A stretch of DNA of 64,000 nucleotides from Rhizomys pruinosus (lineage: Eukaryota > Chordata > Mammalia > Rodentia > Spalacidae), in the NCBI GenBank assembly GCA_009823505.1, contig VZQC01009559.1, forward strand, positions 93,521 to 157,520. Direction: 5' to 3'. Shown piece after piece: positions 30,284-41,113 of this stretch. Under the pieces are notes generated by a model that made no database searches, had not been told where the DNA came from, and saw only the letters and a list, made by a program, of their open reading frames with translations. How positions within the stretch are numbered: position 1 is the stretch's first letter; each line of letters opens with the position of its first letter. Both the position numbers and the translations under genes were made by a program.

Positions 30284-33200
30284 CTAGCATCCACAGATGA
30301 GGGATACCATTCTTCGTTTGTTTTTCTGGGACTGTGTTACTTCACTCAGCATGATGTACTCTAGCTCCAGCCATTTTCCTGCAAAGCTCATGATATCTGT
30401 CCTCTTTCTTTACTGCTGCATAGAACTCCATTGTGTAGATGTACCACATTTTCTCTATCCACTCATCAGTTGAGGGGCATTTGGGTTGGTTCCAGCTCCT
30501 TGCTATTGTGATGAGAGCTGAAATAAACATGGCCATGCATGTATCTCTGCAGTGGGGTGAGTCTTGAGGATACATGCCTAGGAGTGGTATGGCTGGGTTG
30601 GGTGGCAAGTTCATTCCAAGTCTTCCAAGGGTTCTCCACACTGCTTTCCATAGTGGCTGCATGAGTTTACATTCCCCCCCACCCCCAGCAGTGGATGAGT
30701 GTTCCTCTTTCCCCACAACCTCTCCAGCACTTGGTATCATTTGTTTTCTTGATCCTAGCCAGTCTTATTGGAGTAAGATGATATCTTAAAGTGGTTTTGA
30801 TTTGCATTTCCTTAATGATTAGTGATGTTGAACACTTCTTGAGGTGTTTCTCAGCCATCTCTAATTCCTCACTTGTGAAGTCTCTGTTCAGCTCTTTGCT
30901 CCATCTATTGAGTGGGTCATTTGTTTTCTTTCTTCTTTGTTTTTTGAGTAGTTTATATATTCTGGAAATCAATGCTTTGTCACATGTTTCTGCAGTGATG
31001 TCCCCACTGCTGTGGATTTCTCTCACTTCCTTGTTTGTTTTGTTGTTCAGAAGCGTTTGAGTTTAATGAGGCCCATTTGTCAATTGTTTGACCTTAATAT
31101 CTTGTGCAAAGCTGCGTCTGATTTAGGAAATCTTTTCCTATGCCTATGTCCTTGTAGTCTGCTGCCAACTTTTTCTTCTATGATGCTTTCAGAGTTTGGG
31201 AGTTTCACGTTGGAGGCTTTTGATCCATTGGAGTTGACTTTTGTACAGGGCAGAGGTAGGGGTTTAATTTCATTCTTCTACAAGTGAATGATCCAGTTTT
31301 GCCAACACCACTTGCTGAAGAGGCTGTCTTTCTCCATGTGGGTTCTTGGCCCCCTTGTCAAATATGAGATGGCTGAATTGTATGTGCTCAGGTTGGATCT
31401 TTGGTTTTGTTCCATTGGTCACAGGTCTGTTTTTTGTGCCAGTACCAGGCTGTTTTTTATGACTATAAGTATAGTTTGAACTCTGGTATAGAGATCCCTC
31501 CTGTGTAGCTCTTTTTGCTCAGGGTTTGTTTGGCTATTTGGGGTCTTTTGTTTTTCCAAATGAATTTAAGGACTTTTTTTTTTTTCAAGCCTGTGAAGAA
31601 ACTCTGGGGATTTTGATTGGGATTGCATCAAACTATACAGAGTTTTGTTAAAATGGACATTTTTACAAATGTTAATTTTCCCAATCACGAGCATGGAGGT
31701 TTTTCCATCTTCTGATGTCTTCTTCAATTTCTTTCTTTAAAGGTTTAAAATTTTTGTTGTAGAGATCTTTGGTGTCTTTGGTTAGGTTATTCCTAGGTAT
31801 TTTATTGTTTTGTTTGAGGCTATTGTGAGTGGGAAGGTCTCTTGAATTCTTCTCCAGTTGCTTGTCTTGGTGTAAAGAAAGGCCATTGATTTTTTAGGTT
31901 AATTTTGTATCCTGCCACTTTGCTGAAGCTGTGTTAATTGTTTCTAGGAGTTTTCTGGTGGAGTTTTTAGCATCCTTAAGTAAAACAATCATATCATCAG
32001 CAAATAGGGTAGCTTGACTTCTCTTTCCAATAGCACTCCTTTAATTTCCTTTTCTTGCCTTATGCCCTAGCAAGTGTTTCAAGCACTATATTGAAGAGGA
32101 GTGGTGACAGGGCAGCCTTGCACAAGTTCCTAGCTTTAAAAGGGAATGTTTCTGTCATTTCCCCATTTAGGATGATATTGGCCATGGGTTTCCCGTATAT
32201 GGCCTTTGATTAATTAGGAATGATCCCTCCAATCCAATTCCTTCAAGGACTTTAAGCATGAAGGGATGCCTGATTTTGTCAAAGGCTTTTTCACCGTTCA
32301 ATTGAGATGATGTGTGGTTTCTGTCTTTCAATCCCTTTATGCGCTTTATGATTGTTATTGATTTTCATATGTTGAACCATCCTGAATCTTGGTATGAATC
32401 CCAACTTGTCATGATGGATGATCCTTTGATGTGGGTCTGTATGCATTTGCCAGTATCCTGTTTAGAATTTTGGCATCTGTGTTCATTAGGGAGATGGGTC
32501 ATAATTTTCCTTTTAGTTGTATCTTTGCCTTTTTGGTAATAGAGTGATGCTGGCTTCATAGAAGGAATTTGGAGAGATTCCCTCTGATTGTATCCTTCTA
32601 AACAGTTTCAGTACTAATGGTTTGTAGGTCTTTTTGAATTTTTATAGACTTCTGCCATGAAACCATCTGGGCCTGGGCTTTTTTAGTGGGAGGTTTCTTA
32701 TTATGTCTTCAATTTCTTCATGTATTATGGGTCTGTTTAGGCTGTCGATCTCTCTTGGTTAGCTTTGGTGATTCCCAGGGATTTCAGATATTCATCCATT
32801 TCTTCTAGGTTTTCAAACTTGGTAGAGTATAGGTTTTTGAAGTATTCCTGTATGATTTTTCTGGATCTTTCCTTGTCTATTTTGATGTTTCCCCTTTATC
32901 ATGGATTATATTGATTTGGAGTTGTTCCTCTTCTTTTCGTTTGGTAACTGGGCTAGAGGTCTGTCTATCTTGTTTATTCTTTCAAAGAACCCACTTTTGG
33001 ATTAATGATTTTTTTTGTATTGTTTTCTTTGTTTCTATGTTCATTGATTTCTGCTCTGATTTTTTTGTTTTATTTCTTCTGTCTTTGCGTTTAGGTTCAT
33101 GTGTTGTTGCCTCTCAAGTGCTTTTAGCTGTATGTTAGATCATTCACTGTGTGCTCTTTCTTTTTTTCTAATGTAGGCGCCCAGGGCTATAAACTTCCCT

Positions 33201-34090
33201 CTTAGGACTGCATTTCTCAAGGTATCCCATAGGTTTTGTTGTGTTGTATTGTCATTGTTTTTTGTCTTTTATTTCTTTCTTTATTTCTTCCTTGACCCAT
33301 TCATTATTCAAGAGTGTGTTGTTTATGTCCATGTGTTCTTGTAGGCAGTAGGGCTTATACCTGGTGTTGATGTGAGCTTTATAACACTGTGGTCTGATAG
33401 AATGCATGAAATTATTTCACTCTTTGTATTTTGGAGGTTTCTTCTTTGGTGTCCCAGATGTGGTCGACTTTGGAGAATGTTCCGTGGGGTGCTGAGTAGA
33501 AAGTGTATTCTCGGTATTAGGGTGGAGATTCGTAGAGGTCTATGAGGTCCATTTGGTGTATCATATCGTTCAGTTCAGATGTCTCTCTGTTTATTCTTGT
33601 CCTGTTGACCTATCCAAAGGACTCAGTGGGGTATTGAAGACCCTACTATGAGTGTACTGGGGTTAGCATGTGACTTGTGGTCCTGGAGAATTGTCTTTAT
33701 AAAGTTTGATGCACCAGAGTTTGGGGCATATATATTCATAATTGTGAAATCTTCTTGGTAATTGTTCCTTTGATAAAAATGTAATGGCCTTCTTCGTCTC
33801 TTCTGATTTCTTTTACTTTTAAGTCTCTTTTGTTTCTGATATAAAATAGTAACACCTGCTTTCTTTTGGTACCATTTGCTTGGAATATTTTTTTTTTCCA
33901 TCCTTTCACTTTAAGGTGGTGCCTGTCCTGAAGGTAAGATGTTTTCTTGTAGACAGCATATCAATGGATCTGTTTCCTAATCCAATCTCCCCAGTCTTAT
34001 GTCTTTTGATTGGAGATTTAGTCATTAATATTTAGAGGTTATGACTGATAGGTTTGTGTTGCTTCCTTTCACCTTATTATCCATCTGCAG
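30284..34090 (-). pseudogene. L1 ORF2 pseudogene (endonuclease-reverse transcriptase)
   Basis: ORF2 normally encodes an N-terminal AP-like endonuclease, a reverse transcriptase and a C-terminal Cys-rich segment that nick and copy at the target. Here, minus-strand fragments show endonuclease-type text near 33.6-33.9 kb (MNIYAPNSGASNFIK), and the C-terminal 'MWYIYTMEFYAAVKK' near 30.4 kb. The reading frame changes many times: the longest surviving pieces are about 90-130 codons. The stop TAG at 30284-30286 follows codons for 'LICGC', matching the copy at the right edge of the window. The ORF2 start near 34.09 kb is estimated. Confidence 0.9.
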
Positions 34091-34129
34091 TTTTGATTTA
34101 GGTTTTCTTTCTGCAGTTATGCTTTTATT

Positions 34130-35431
34130 GATTTCTCTTCTAGGTGCCTGGGGTTGGTTGCTCCTTTCTATGTCCTTTGATTGCTTCAAGTATTCTCTGA
34201 AGGGTTGGTTTTCCGAGACATGTATTCTTTCAACTTGTTTATGTCATGGAAGGTTTGTTTTTCTCTCTTCAACTATAATCAACTTTTTGCTGAGCATAGT
34301 AACCTGGGTTGGCATCTATTGTCCTTTAACCCTGGGAATGCTTTGTTCTAGGTTCTTCTTGCTTTCATAGTTTGCCATGAGAAGTCAGTTGTTAATTCTG
34401 ATAGGTTTCCCCTTATAGATCACTTGTTTTTTTCTCTTGTGGCTTTAAGGATTTTGTATTTGTTTGGGTGTCTAGCATTTTAACTATGGAAGTGGTGGTG
34501 TGGAGAATTTCTTTTCTGATCTTGTCTGTTTGGAGTTCCTTGTGTTCTGTATTTGTATTTATTGGTTTTGTCTTTTTTTAGCTTGGGGAAGTTTTCATCT
34601 ATCATTCTGTTGAAGATTTGATCAATTCATTCTTTTGGGATTCTTCTCCTTCCTCTATTCCTATTATGTGGAGGTTTGATCTTTCATAGTGTCCCACAGT
34701 TCTGGTTGTTCCACTTTTGTGTATTTTTAAATTTTTCATAATCTTTACTTGAGGTTTTTAGTGTTCTGTGTTATCTTCCAGGTCTGATATTCTTTGTTTG
34801 GCTTCCTCCATTCTGCTTCTGAGGCTTTTTCCATTCCTTTCCTCTTGATCGTATGAGTGTTTGATTCCCTTTTTCATTTCCTCTTTCTGATTTTTTAGTA
34901 TTCTACTTCTTTTTGGAGCTTCTCAATCTCTTCCTGTAGCTCTTTGCTTTGCTGGTTGGTTTCCTTATCTTTTTTTTTTTTTTTTGGTCTTTTCGAGACA
35001 GGGTCTCCCTGTAAGCCCCAGCCTGTCCCTGGAATTCACTCTCTGTAGACCAGGCTGGCCTTGAACTCACAAAGATCCGCCTGCCTCTGCCTCCCAAGTG
35101 CCAGGATTAAAGGCGTGCGCCACCACGCCCAGCTGGTTTCCTTATCTTTTTCAGCATGGGATCTTTTCAGTGTTTCTACTTCCTTCCGGAGTTTGTCATT
35201 CTCTCTCTCTAGGTCCTTCTTGAGTTCTTCATTCTCTTTTCTTAGTTCTTTGATTTGCTCTTTATAATCTTGTAGTTCTTTGAGTATGTTCCCAATTGTG
35301 TTTCTGATATCTGTGTCCTGGGCCACCCCCAGGGGGATCCCACTGTAGGAATCTTCCGTAGGGTTGGTAGAGCTTGGTGCGGGATTATCCTGCCCCTTTC
35401 CAATGTTGTCTCTTCTTCGTGTTCCTGGCAT
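34130..35431 (-). pseudogene. L1 ORF1 pseudogene (RNA-binding chaperone), split by B1
   Basis: ORF1p is the L1 trimeric RNA-binding protein: basic N-terminus, coiled coil, RRM and C-terminal domain. The start ATG is at 35431, giving 'MPGTRRRDNIGKGQDN', which resembles other rodent ORF1 N-termini in its basic 'G-RRR' and 'QD-PSS' positions. A heptad-rich segment rich in K/E/L follows (about residues 55-110 of the frame), a clear coiled coil. At 35133 the frame runs into a B1 SINE (34975-35133), then resumes with frameshifts. The left end is estimated from ORF2. Confidence 0.88.
34975..35133 (-). mobile_element. B1 SINE inside L1 ORF1, perfect 18-bp TSD
   Basis: Full minus-strand B1 with a long T-run on the left. 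It is bounded by the 18-bp exact repeat tggtttccttatcttttt at 34957-34974 and 35134-35151. This insertion postdates the L1, which postdates the B2 around it. Confidence 0.97.
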
Positions 35432-35515
35432 ATGGGCTTCTCCTTGCCTGTACTCCAATGTGAGTCCCAAATGCCTCTTCACTGTGTTGAAGGCTTGCTT
35501 TGCTTGCCTCCTTCA

Positions 35516-35540
35516 GATGCCTTTGTAATCCCAGTTGGGG
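35516..35540 (+). repeat. G-run in L1 5' UTR
   Basis: Eleven or so Gs followed by 'cggcgggggtgg' (C-rich on the L1 sense strand). Several runs of three or more Gs lie within 30 bp, enough for a G-quadruplex in principle. Confidence 0.85.
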
Positions 35541-35776
35541 GGGGGGGGCGGCGGGGGTGGTGTCTGGGCTTCAGCTGGTCTTAGGACATCTCAGATCTCA
35601 AGACTCACCCAACCCTACCTTTTATACCAGCTGGATGGAAAACTCTGCCTCCAGTCACAAAAGCCAATTAAACCAAAAACAACTGGATTAATGGATTAAC
35701 TAGATTAAGTCAATCAACAATCAGCCTTGCTGAAGCACCCAGATCCTACTTACCTAGCTGGTCTCTGGAGATCTCC

Positions 35777-35873
35777 AAGACAGTTCTTAGCCACCATGTG
35801 GGTGCTGGGAATCGAACCCAGATCCTCTGCAAGAACAGTCAGTGCTCTTAACTGCTAAGCCATTTCTCCAGCC
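35777..35873 (-). mobile_element. B2 SINE split by L1: 5' part
   Basis: The head half of the B2 begun at 29882. It starts with the duplicated aagacagttctt and ends at the head 'gggctggagaaatggcttag' on the minus strand. It lacks the internal duplication. Confidence 0.95.
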
Positions 35874-36160
35874 CTCAAACTCATTTTCTTTATGGTCATC
35901 CACAACCCTACAATCTTTCCAACCCCTCTTCTGCAATGGTCCCTGAGCCCTGGGTAAGAGAGGTTTAATATAGAAGTCTTATCCATGGACATATACTCTG
36001 CAGTCTCTTATTCTCTACACTTTGGCCAGGGGTGGTCTTCTGTGTTAATTGCCCTCTGTTGCATGAGGAAGTTTTGCTGGTGGGAGAGATGTATTATTCT
36101 TCTTTCTACTCCCCTGTTCTACTGTGTTCCATGAGCTTTATGTGTAGAATTGCATTGTAC

Positions 36161-36717
36161 TGTTAGAGCTCGCGAATCCACACGAACACACTGATGAAGA
36201 TCAAAAAATGATTTTATTGGAAGCAGAGAAGTTTTAGAGAGAATTCCAGCATGCAAGCTGGAGGAAGCAGTGACCCTGGCCCACAGACACATGGGTCTCA
36301 TATGGAATCCAGGGGGAGGTACAGAACAAGCATGTTAACTTTTAAATTCATTGGATTAAACAGAGTTTAATGCATTTGGCAGTTTCTAATTGGATCAGCC
36401 TTCCTGCCGTCCGTTTGAAGGATGTCAGTTACAGTTGGTACCAGGGAATGTCACTGACCTCTCTTGGGCACTTCTCAGGCTAGGGGCAGCTGGCGTCTGA
36501 TGATTGGTTGCAGACCTCTGGCCATACCTACATTCCAGTGGTTATCTTTTAGCTATAAACAATGGGTAAAGGGGAGAAGCTTGTGACCAGGCATTTCTTT
36601 AAACTAAGTCAATTCCTACAGATACTTAAGGATATCTAAAAAAATGGCTGCTGTAGCCAAAATGCAGCTAGTTAGGGCAGCCTTTATGAGTTAGTTAGGG
36701 CAGCCCTTATTTCTACA
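36161..36717 (-). mobile_element. Solo LTR of an endogenous retrovirus (ERV1-like)
   Basis: The block starts tgttagagctcgcgaatcc and ends 'cttatttctaca' (TG...CA). On the minus strand an AATAAA lies about 60 bp from the terminus (plus strand 'gattttattgg' near 36207), as expected for the R region. Candidate 4-bp duplications are gtac (36157-36160) and gtag (36718-36721), one mismatch. At 557 bp with no flanking viral genes, it is a solo LTR. Direct repeats in the U3 side (gttagggcag twice at about 36671-36707) are visible. The class is inferred from the TSD length only. Confidence 0.75.
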
Positions 36718-37088
36718 GTAGATGTGTCACTTAGAGCTGGGGATCTCACAGACACTTATTTTCTGTGCGTGACTAGTTGTTAAATTCTGTAATAGTCTCT
36801 ATCTATTGCAAAAAGAAGCTTCGATGAGTGGCAACAACCAGGAATATTTTCCCAAAGACCTCAAATGAAGTTCTTTTTACATTGAATCCACTGCAATTGG
36901 GTTATGTTATGTGCTCATTCCTGAAACTGGAAATGTGAACCCCTGCAACTGGTGACATCATTCCTTTGAAGATCTTTGTCTTATCACTGGACTCCCCCCC
37001 CCCCACCAGCCAAACTATTATGTGGGAGCACCTTAACCATTTAGACGCACTGATCTTTCAAAACTAAAATTATTATTTGCTTTTTAAT
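36718..37088. other. No recognised feature
   Basis: Unique-looking DNA with a C-run at about 36992-37002. No gene recognised. Confidence 0.5.
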
Positions 37089-37100
37089 AAAAACATGGGG

Positions 37101-37259
37101 TGTGCTGGGCGTGGTGGTGCACGCCTTTAATCCTAGCACTCGGGAGGCAGAGGTAGGAGGATCTTTGTGAGTTCAAGTCCAGCCTGGTCTACAGAGCGAG
37201 TTCCAGGCCAGCTGGGGCTACAGGGAGACCCTGTCTCAAAAAGACCAAAAGAAAAAAAA
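37101..37259 (+). mobile_element. B1 SINE with 12-bp TSD
   Basis: Young-looking plus-strand B1 (tgctgggcgtggtggtgcac to 'aaaaagaccaaaag' and an A-run). It is bounded by aaaaacatgggg at 37089-37100 and again from 37260. An older B1 in the opposite direction follows immediately. Confidence 0.96.
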
Positions 37260-37277
37260 AAAAACATGGGGTGGGGT

Positions 37278-37384
37278 GAAATTGTGTCACCTTGTAGGCC
37301 AGGCTAACCTCAAATATGCAATGTTCCTGTCCCATCCTCCAAAGTGCTAGGATTATGTATGTGTGTCAAAATGCCAGCTTCAAC
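37278..37384 (-). repeat. B1 SINE, old
   Basis: Diverged minus-strand B1: 'ccttgtaggccaggctaacc', 'tcctccaaagtgctaggatt', 'gtcaaaatgccagctt'. Confidence 0.7.
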
Positions 37385-38105
37385 TGAATTACTGCATGCT
37401 CTTATTAGTGTCAAGTAGAACAGGCTGGGCACAGAGGACTTAAATTTCTTTGGTATGTTTTCAACACTGAGGGTTAAATTCCAGGTCCATTTTGATAGTA
37501 GATGCCAGCTGTCTGAAAATGGTCTAGGGAAAAAATCACGATTTCCTTGAGTATAGTGAGTATGAGTTATAATAGTTCATAAAGGAGTCTTCCAGACGAT
37601 TCTGTACATAAGATCAATGAAACTGTGCAGATTCCCTTTATGCAACCTGTTCTTCAGTGTTTTTCATCTTTGTCAACCTATTTTCTTGAGTCACAAACAT
37701 GAGGATCATTCTCAGTTCTCCCTATTCCTCAACCCGTAGCTGCAGTTCATCAGGAAGACTATCCATTCTTCCGAATGAACCATGGCTCCTCCACACTTGT
37801 CTCCAGCTGTGTGCCATCTTCTCAGTGCTAACTGGCCAGCAGGCTGTTGTATGGGCTGCCTAAAGCTCCTGTTTCTTCTCTCAGCTCCTTCTATATTTTA
37901 TCGTTTAACTTTCCAGTTCATGTATAATTTAGCGTTCAGTGGAAACTTTAAACTGTTTGAATTGTACACTCTTCTTTAAATCTTTCGTTCCATCAAGAAT
38001 AATATATACTCATACTCTTGGCACATGTTATTACTTCCTGCTAATCTCTGTCCTCTCTGTATCATCCTGCCTTTGCCATATCCTCACTGAAATTCTGATA
38101 CATTT
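37385..38105. other. No recognised feature
   Basis: Unique-looking DNA. Nothing supportable. Confidence 0.5.
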
Positions 38106-38109
38106 TTCT

Positions 38110-38186
38110 GTGATGCTGGGAATTAAACCCGGGGCCCTCATTATGTGAAGCAAATGCTCTACCACTGAGCAACAGCTTTAATCACT
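38110..38186 (-). repeat. ID-like SINE (tRNA-Ala-type)
   Basis: The reverse complement shows an ID head and B box: 'gatgctgggaattaaacccg', 'ggccctcattatgtgaagca', 'atgctctaccactgagcaac'. Not an intact tRNA: the acceptor stem does not close. Confidence 0.75.
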
Positions 38187-38212
38187 TGAAATTTTTATTT
38201 GAGTCTAAGACT

Positions 38213-38290
38213 TATGAGTGCTGTGGTGGGTGGTAGAGCACTTGCCTAGGATGTACAAGGCCCTGGGTTCCATCTCCGGCATCATAAAAC
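38213..38290 (+). repeat. ID-like SINE (tRNA-Ala-type)
   Basis: 'gggtggtagagcacttgcct' then 'aaggccctgggttccatctc' gives the A and B boxes of an ID element in plus orientation. It lies about 27 bp from an ID-like element in the opposite direction. Confidence 0.8.
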
Positions 38291-38329
38291 TTGTCATTGA
38301 GGGAGAGAATCTAATTAAATTACTCATAC

Positions 38330-38428
38330 CGGCCTTAAACTCTGGGAGGCTTTGACCTTGTGATCTTCCTGCCTCAGACTTCCAAGTAATTGGGATTAGG
38401 GTCTTGTTTTCCCAGGCCTGGCTATTTT
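38330..38428 (-). repeat. B1-like fragment, old
   Basis: 'gaccttgtgatcttcctgcc' and 'tcagacttccaagtaattgg' followed by 'gattagg' and 'aggcctggc' fit a degraded minus-strand B1. Confidence 0.6.
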
Positions 38429-38536
38429 TCGCTACTCAATTCATGTTAAATTTTTGTCCTCATGAAACTACACCTCTGGTTTGACATTTCCCCCTGTTCT
38501 TTGACAGAAACCTTCTAAGCTCAGTCATTACTTTCT

Positions 38537-38795
38537 TTTTTTTAATGTTTAATTTTTTTTAATTTTTATTTATTTCTTTATGTGTATGGATGTACTATCT
38601 GCATGCAAGTTTGTGCACCCGTGTCGTGCAATGCTGTAGAGGTCAAAAGAGAGTGTCGGATTCCCCTGGAACTGGAGTTCTCCTAGAATTGGAGTTTCAG
38701 ATGGTTCTTGGCCACCATGTGGGTGCTGGGGATCGAACCCGGGGTCCTCTGTTACAGCGGTTGGTGCTCTTAACCACTAGGCCATCTCTCCAGCC
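38537..38795 (-). mobile_element. B2 SINE (duplication subfamily) with 15-bp TSD
   Basis: Full minus-strand B2 bounded by the exact repeat cagtcattactttct at 38522-38536 and 38796-38810. It has the internal duplication at about 38667-38698 (ggaactggagtt / 'agaattggagtt'). Confidence 0.96.
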
Positions 38796-38810
38796 CAGTC
38801 ATTACTTTCT

Positions 38811-39708
38811 AATGATGATTTTCTTACTCTGTCCATTCCAGTTTTCTCTCGTGGATGGAAGGTAGTAATGTAATAATCTTCATGTGCTCATTACCCACAT
38901 AGTTATTATTCTCCTTTATTATCCATCTCTCTTACTAGATATGATATTCCATGATGAAGCAGTGACTATGTTGGTTCCATTTAGTTTTTGTTCATCATCC
39001 CAAAAATGGCTACAGTAGGGAAATCTATTGGTTGGAGTGAAACAAATAGAATTATTTAATAATGGAGGTTCTCTTGAGTATAAGGAATGCTTCACACCAT
39101 TAAAATGCATAGCAAAATGCTTACTAATTAATGTGTCCTCACCACATTTGTTGCTGTATGAATTACACATTTTGTTAGAATAAAAAAACTAGGTTGTGAC
39201 TATAGTATTAGGAAGTATAAATGGACTTCTCACTATTTGGATAATGTCAACTGCATTGTTAACAAATATTCAGCAAGGTTTATGATATTTTCAGGTAAGC
39301 TTTGTATCATTCTTACAAATTGAACCTCACTATTTGAAAGACAAAAGAGAACACTCAAAGAATCAGAAAGCCAGAAGAAACTGATAAAAATAATGAGAAC
39401 TGGAGAACAATATCATTCAAATCTAACTTGATCATGGAAATCGTCTCATATTCTTATAGAATATTGAAAATAGCAATCTGTGTCTTTGTATCTAATGAAA
39501 GACAGGTTTTGTCTGTGTTAGGATTCAATTCTGGATAAGTTCATGGCCAGTTGATTAAAATTCTGGTACTATATACTCCAGACTGAACTGTTTAATAACA
39601 GGACTGTGTTCTGATTAATGTTTTTAGGTGATTTTGTCATTTGTGTGACTGTTATATATTTTTATGCATTACTGGAATATCATTGTATAGCACATGACTA
39701 TATTTACT
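38811..39708. other. No recognised feature
   Basis: AT-rich unique-looking DNA. No gene or repeat recognised. Confidence 0.5.
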
Positions 39709-39877
39709 ACATGCCAAACACAACTTAGCACATTCTCTCATCTAAGATTTCCCAAACCCTATCAGATAGGTTCTATTATGATTCCTACTGGATTGAAGCA
39801 TAGAGAGGTAAAGTGGCTTTCCAGAGATCGTACAGCTAGTGTGTAGCAGAGCTGGTTTTCAGACACAAGCCTATCAT
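39709..39877 (+). repeat. MIR SINE relic
   Basis: Clear MIR core: 'tagcacattctctcatctaa', 'ctatcagataggttctatta', 'agcatagagaggtaaagtgg', 'gtacagctagtgtgtagcag' and 'agctggttttcagacac'. Confidence 0.85.
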
Positions 39878-40311
39878 TTGCAGAGAGCAGACAGAAAGAA
39901 ATGTCCCTTTGCATGTGAATTCAGGTTATAAATGTCAGTAGTCATTATTTTCTGTACAGTTTTACTGGGCTTTATAGAAAGTAGTTCTGTTAAGTTTTTT
40001 TTTTTTTTAAGTTTAGGTACAATGTCATATATAAACATATAAATTCCCAAAACATAAAATGAAGTGATGATTTTAATTATAAAAAATATTGCTTAGTTCC
40101 TTGAAATAACATTATAGTAATACTATTGGATACCAGTCATCAATTGATTAATCAAGTGGTGGGAGAGGACAATACAGAAGAGTTGGACCAGACTGAGGAT
40201 ATCTTGTGAATCTGGGCATGATCTCTATATTCTGTGAGATCCAGATTTCTCAGGAATCTAAGGACATTGGGTTAGATATCATCTACTAAGTTAGCTTTAT
40301 AAATCATATGT
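39878..40311. other. No recognised feature
   Basis: AT-rich, with a T-run at 40000-40009. Nothing supportable. Confidence 0.5.
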
Positions 40312-40361
40312 CAGCTTTCTATTACTATAATAAAGTACTAGAGATCATCAACTTTTTTCCT

Positions 40362-40528
40362 CAATGTATACTTTTACTGAAATTTTGTGCATTTCATAGA
40401 ATACATCTTAATCATATTTATTATGATTATCATCTGCCTTACCCATGTCCCCTGTAAGCTCCCCACCAGATTTCATACATTTGGTCATATATGTTAAGGC
40501 CCATCAAGTCAAGTTTGTGTACCCAGAA
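40362..40528 (-). repeat. Probable old L1 3'-end fragment
   Basis: Shares 'ttttgtgcatttcatagaat', 'acatcttaatcatattt', 'gatttcatacatttggtcat' and 'aaggcccatcaagtcaa' with 29450-29580. It probably continues at 41120-41235, beyond the LTR. Confidence 0.5.
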
Positions 40529-40534
40529 GTTCTT

Positions 40535-41113
40535 TGTTGTGAGTTTGCTATGTCTTGAATCCAAGACCCTCGCAGACCACCAGGAGACAGACACTGATGC
40601 AAGGGCAGAGAATCTTTTTATTAACTAGCTTAAGCCAGGGCTGTTCCCGAACCTGGTGCAGCAGGACTGGGAAGAGCCCCAAGGCTCCATACAAGCACTC
40701 AATTTAAAGGGAAAGATCGCAAGCAGGGGGGTTTCCAAGCCTTGGCGTTACAGGATTGGTGGGCTTGTATAACTCAGCAAAAACACGCGTGCTGGGGTAG
40801 GCTGTGGGTTTGGCAGGTTTGTAAGAGCCCTGAGGGTGGGGGGGGTAAAGGGGGACAGGATTCATGGTATAGTTCCTGGAATTGTTGGGTTGTCAAAGAC
40901 ATATAGTTCCTGGGATTGTTGGGTTGTGAGAACATGCTTATCTGGCCTTTGCATTGACTACCTGCAACAGTTATTTCAAAAAACATGTCTATCCTAATCC
41001 CTACACAGTCTTCCTGCAGCTTGTGGAAACATGCTTATCTGGTCTCTGTAACAGTTATCTCAAAAGCCTGATCCTTACACAGTCTTCCTGCAGAACTTTT
41101 ATGATGGGTGGCA
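40535..41113 (-). mobile_element. Solo LTR of an endogenous retrovirus (ERV2/IAP-like)
   Basis: The 579-bp block starts tgttgtgagtttgctatg and ends 'gatgggtggca' (TG...CA). It is flanked by gttctt (40529-40534) and gttctc (41114-41119), a near-match 6-bp duplication, typical of class II ERVs. On the minus strand an AATAAA (40614-40619) precedes 'gattctctgcccttgcatca', as in an R/U5 boundary. The U3 side holds two sets of imperfect direct repeats, one around 'atagttcctgg-attgttggg' and one around 'acatgcttatctgg...cacagtcttcctgcag'. No viral genes adjoin it. Confidence 0.8.

Larger units (their letters stand above)
29971..35776 (-). mobile_element. Near full-length L1 retrotransposon, inactive
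   Basis: The L1 lies between 12-bp direct repeats aagacagttctt (29959-29970 and 35777-35788), inside a B2. On the minus strand the order is a partial 5' UTR with a G-rich segment (about 35432-35776), ORF1 (start 35431), ORF2 (about 34.09 kb to stop 30284), 3' UTR with a (GTT)n stretch read on the plus strand (30172-30200), and an A-rich tail at 29971-30000. Frames are repeatedly interrupted and ORF1 contains a B1, so the element cannot move. Confidence 0.96.

Noticed and set aside
30284..35431. Intact, active L1
   Set aside because: Both ORFs are broken by frameshifts and stops, and ORF1 contains a B1 insertion.
38110..38290. tRNA genes
   Set aside because: A and B box matches here and in all B2/ID copies belong to tRNA-derived SINEs. 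Cloverleaf stems do not close and SINE bodies follow.
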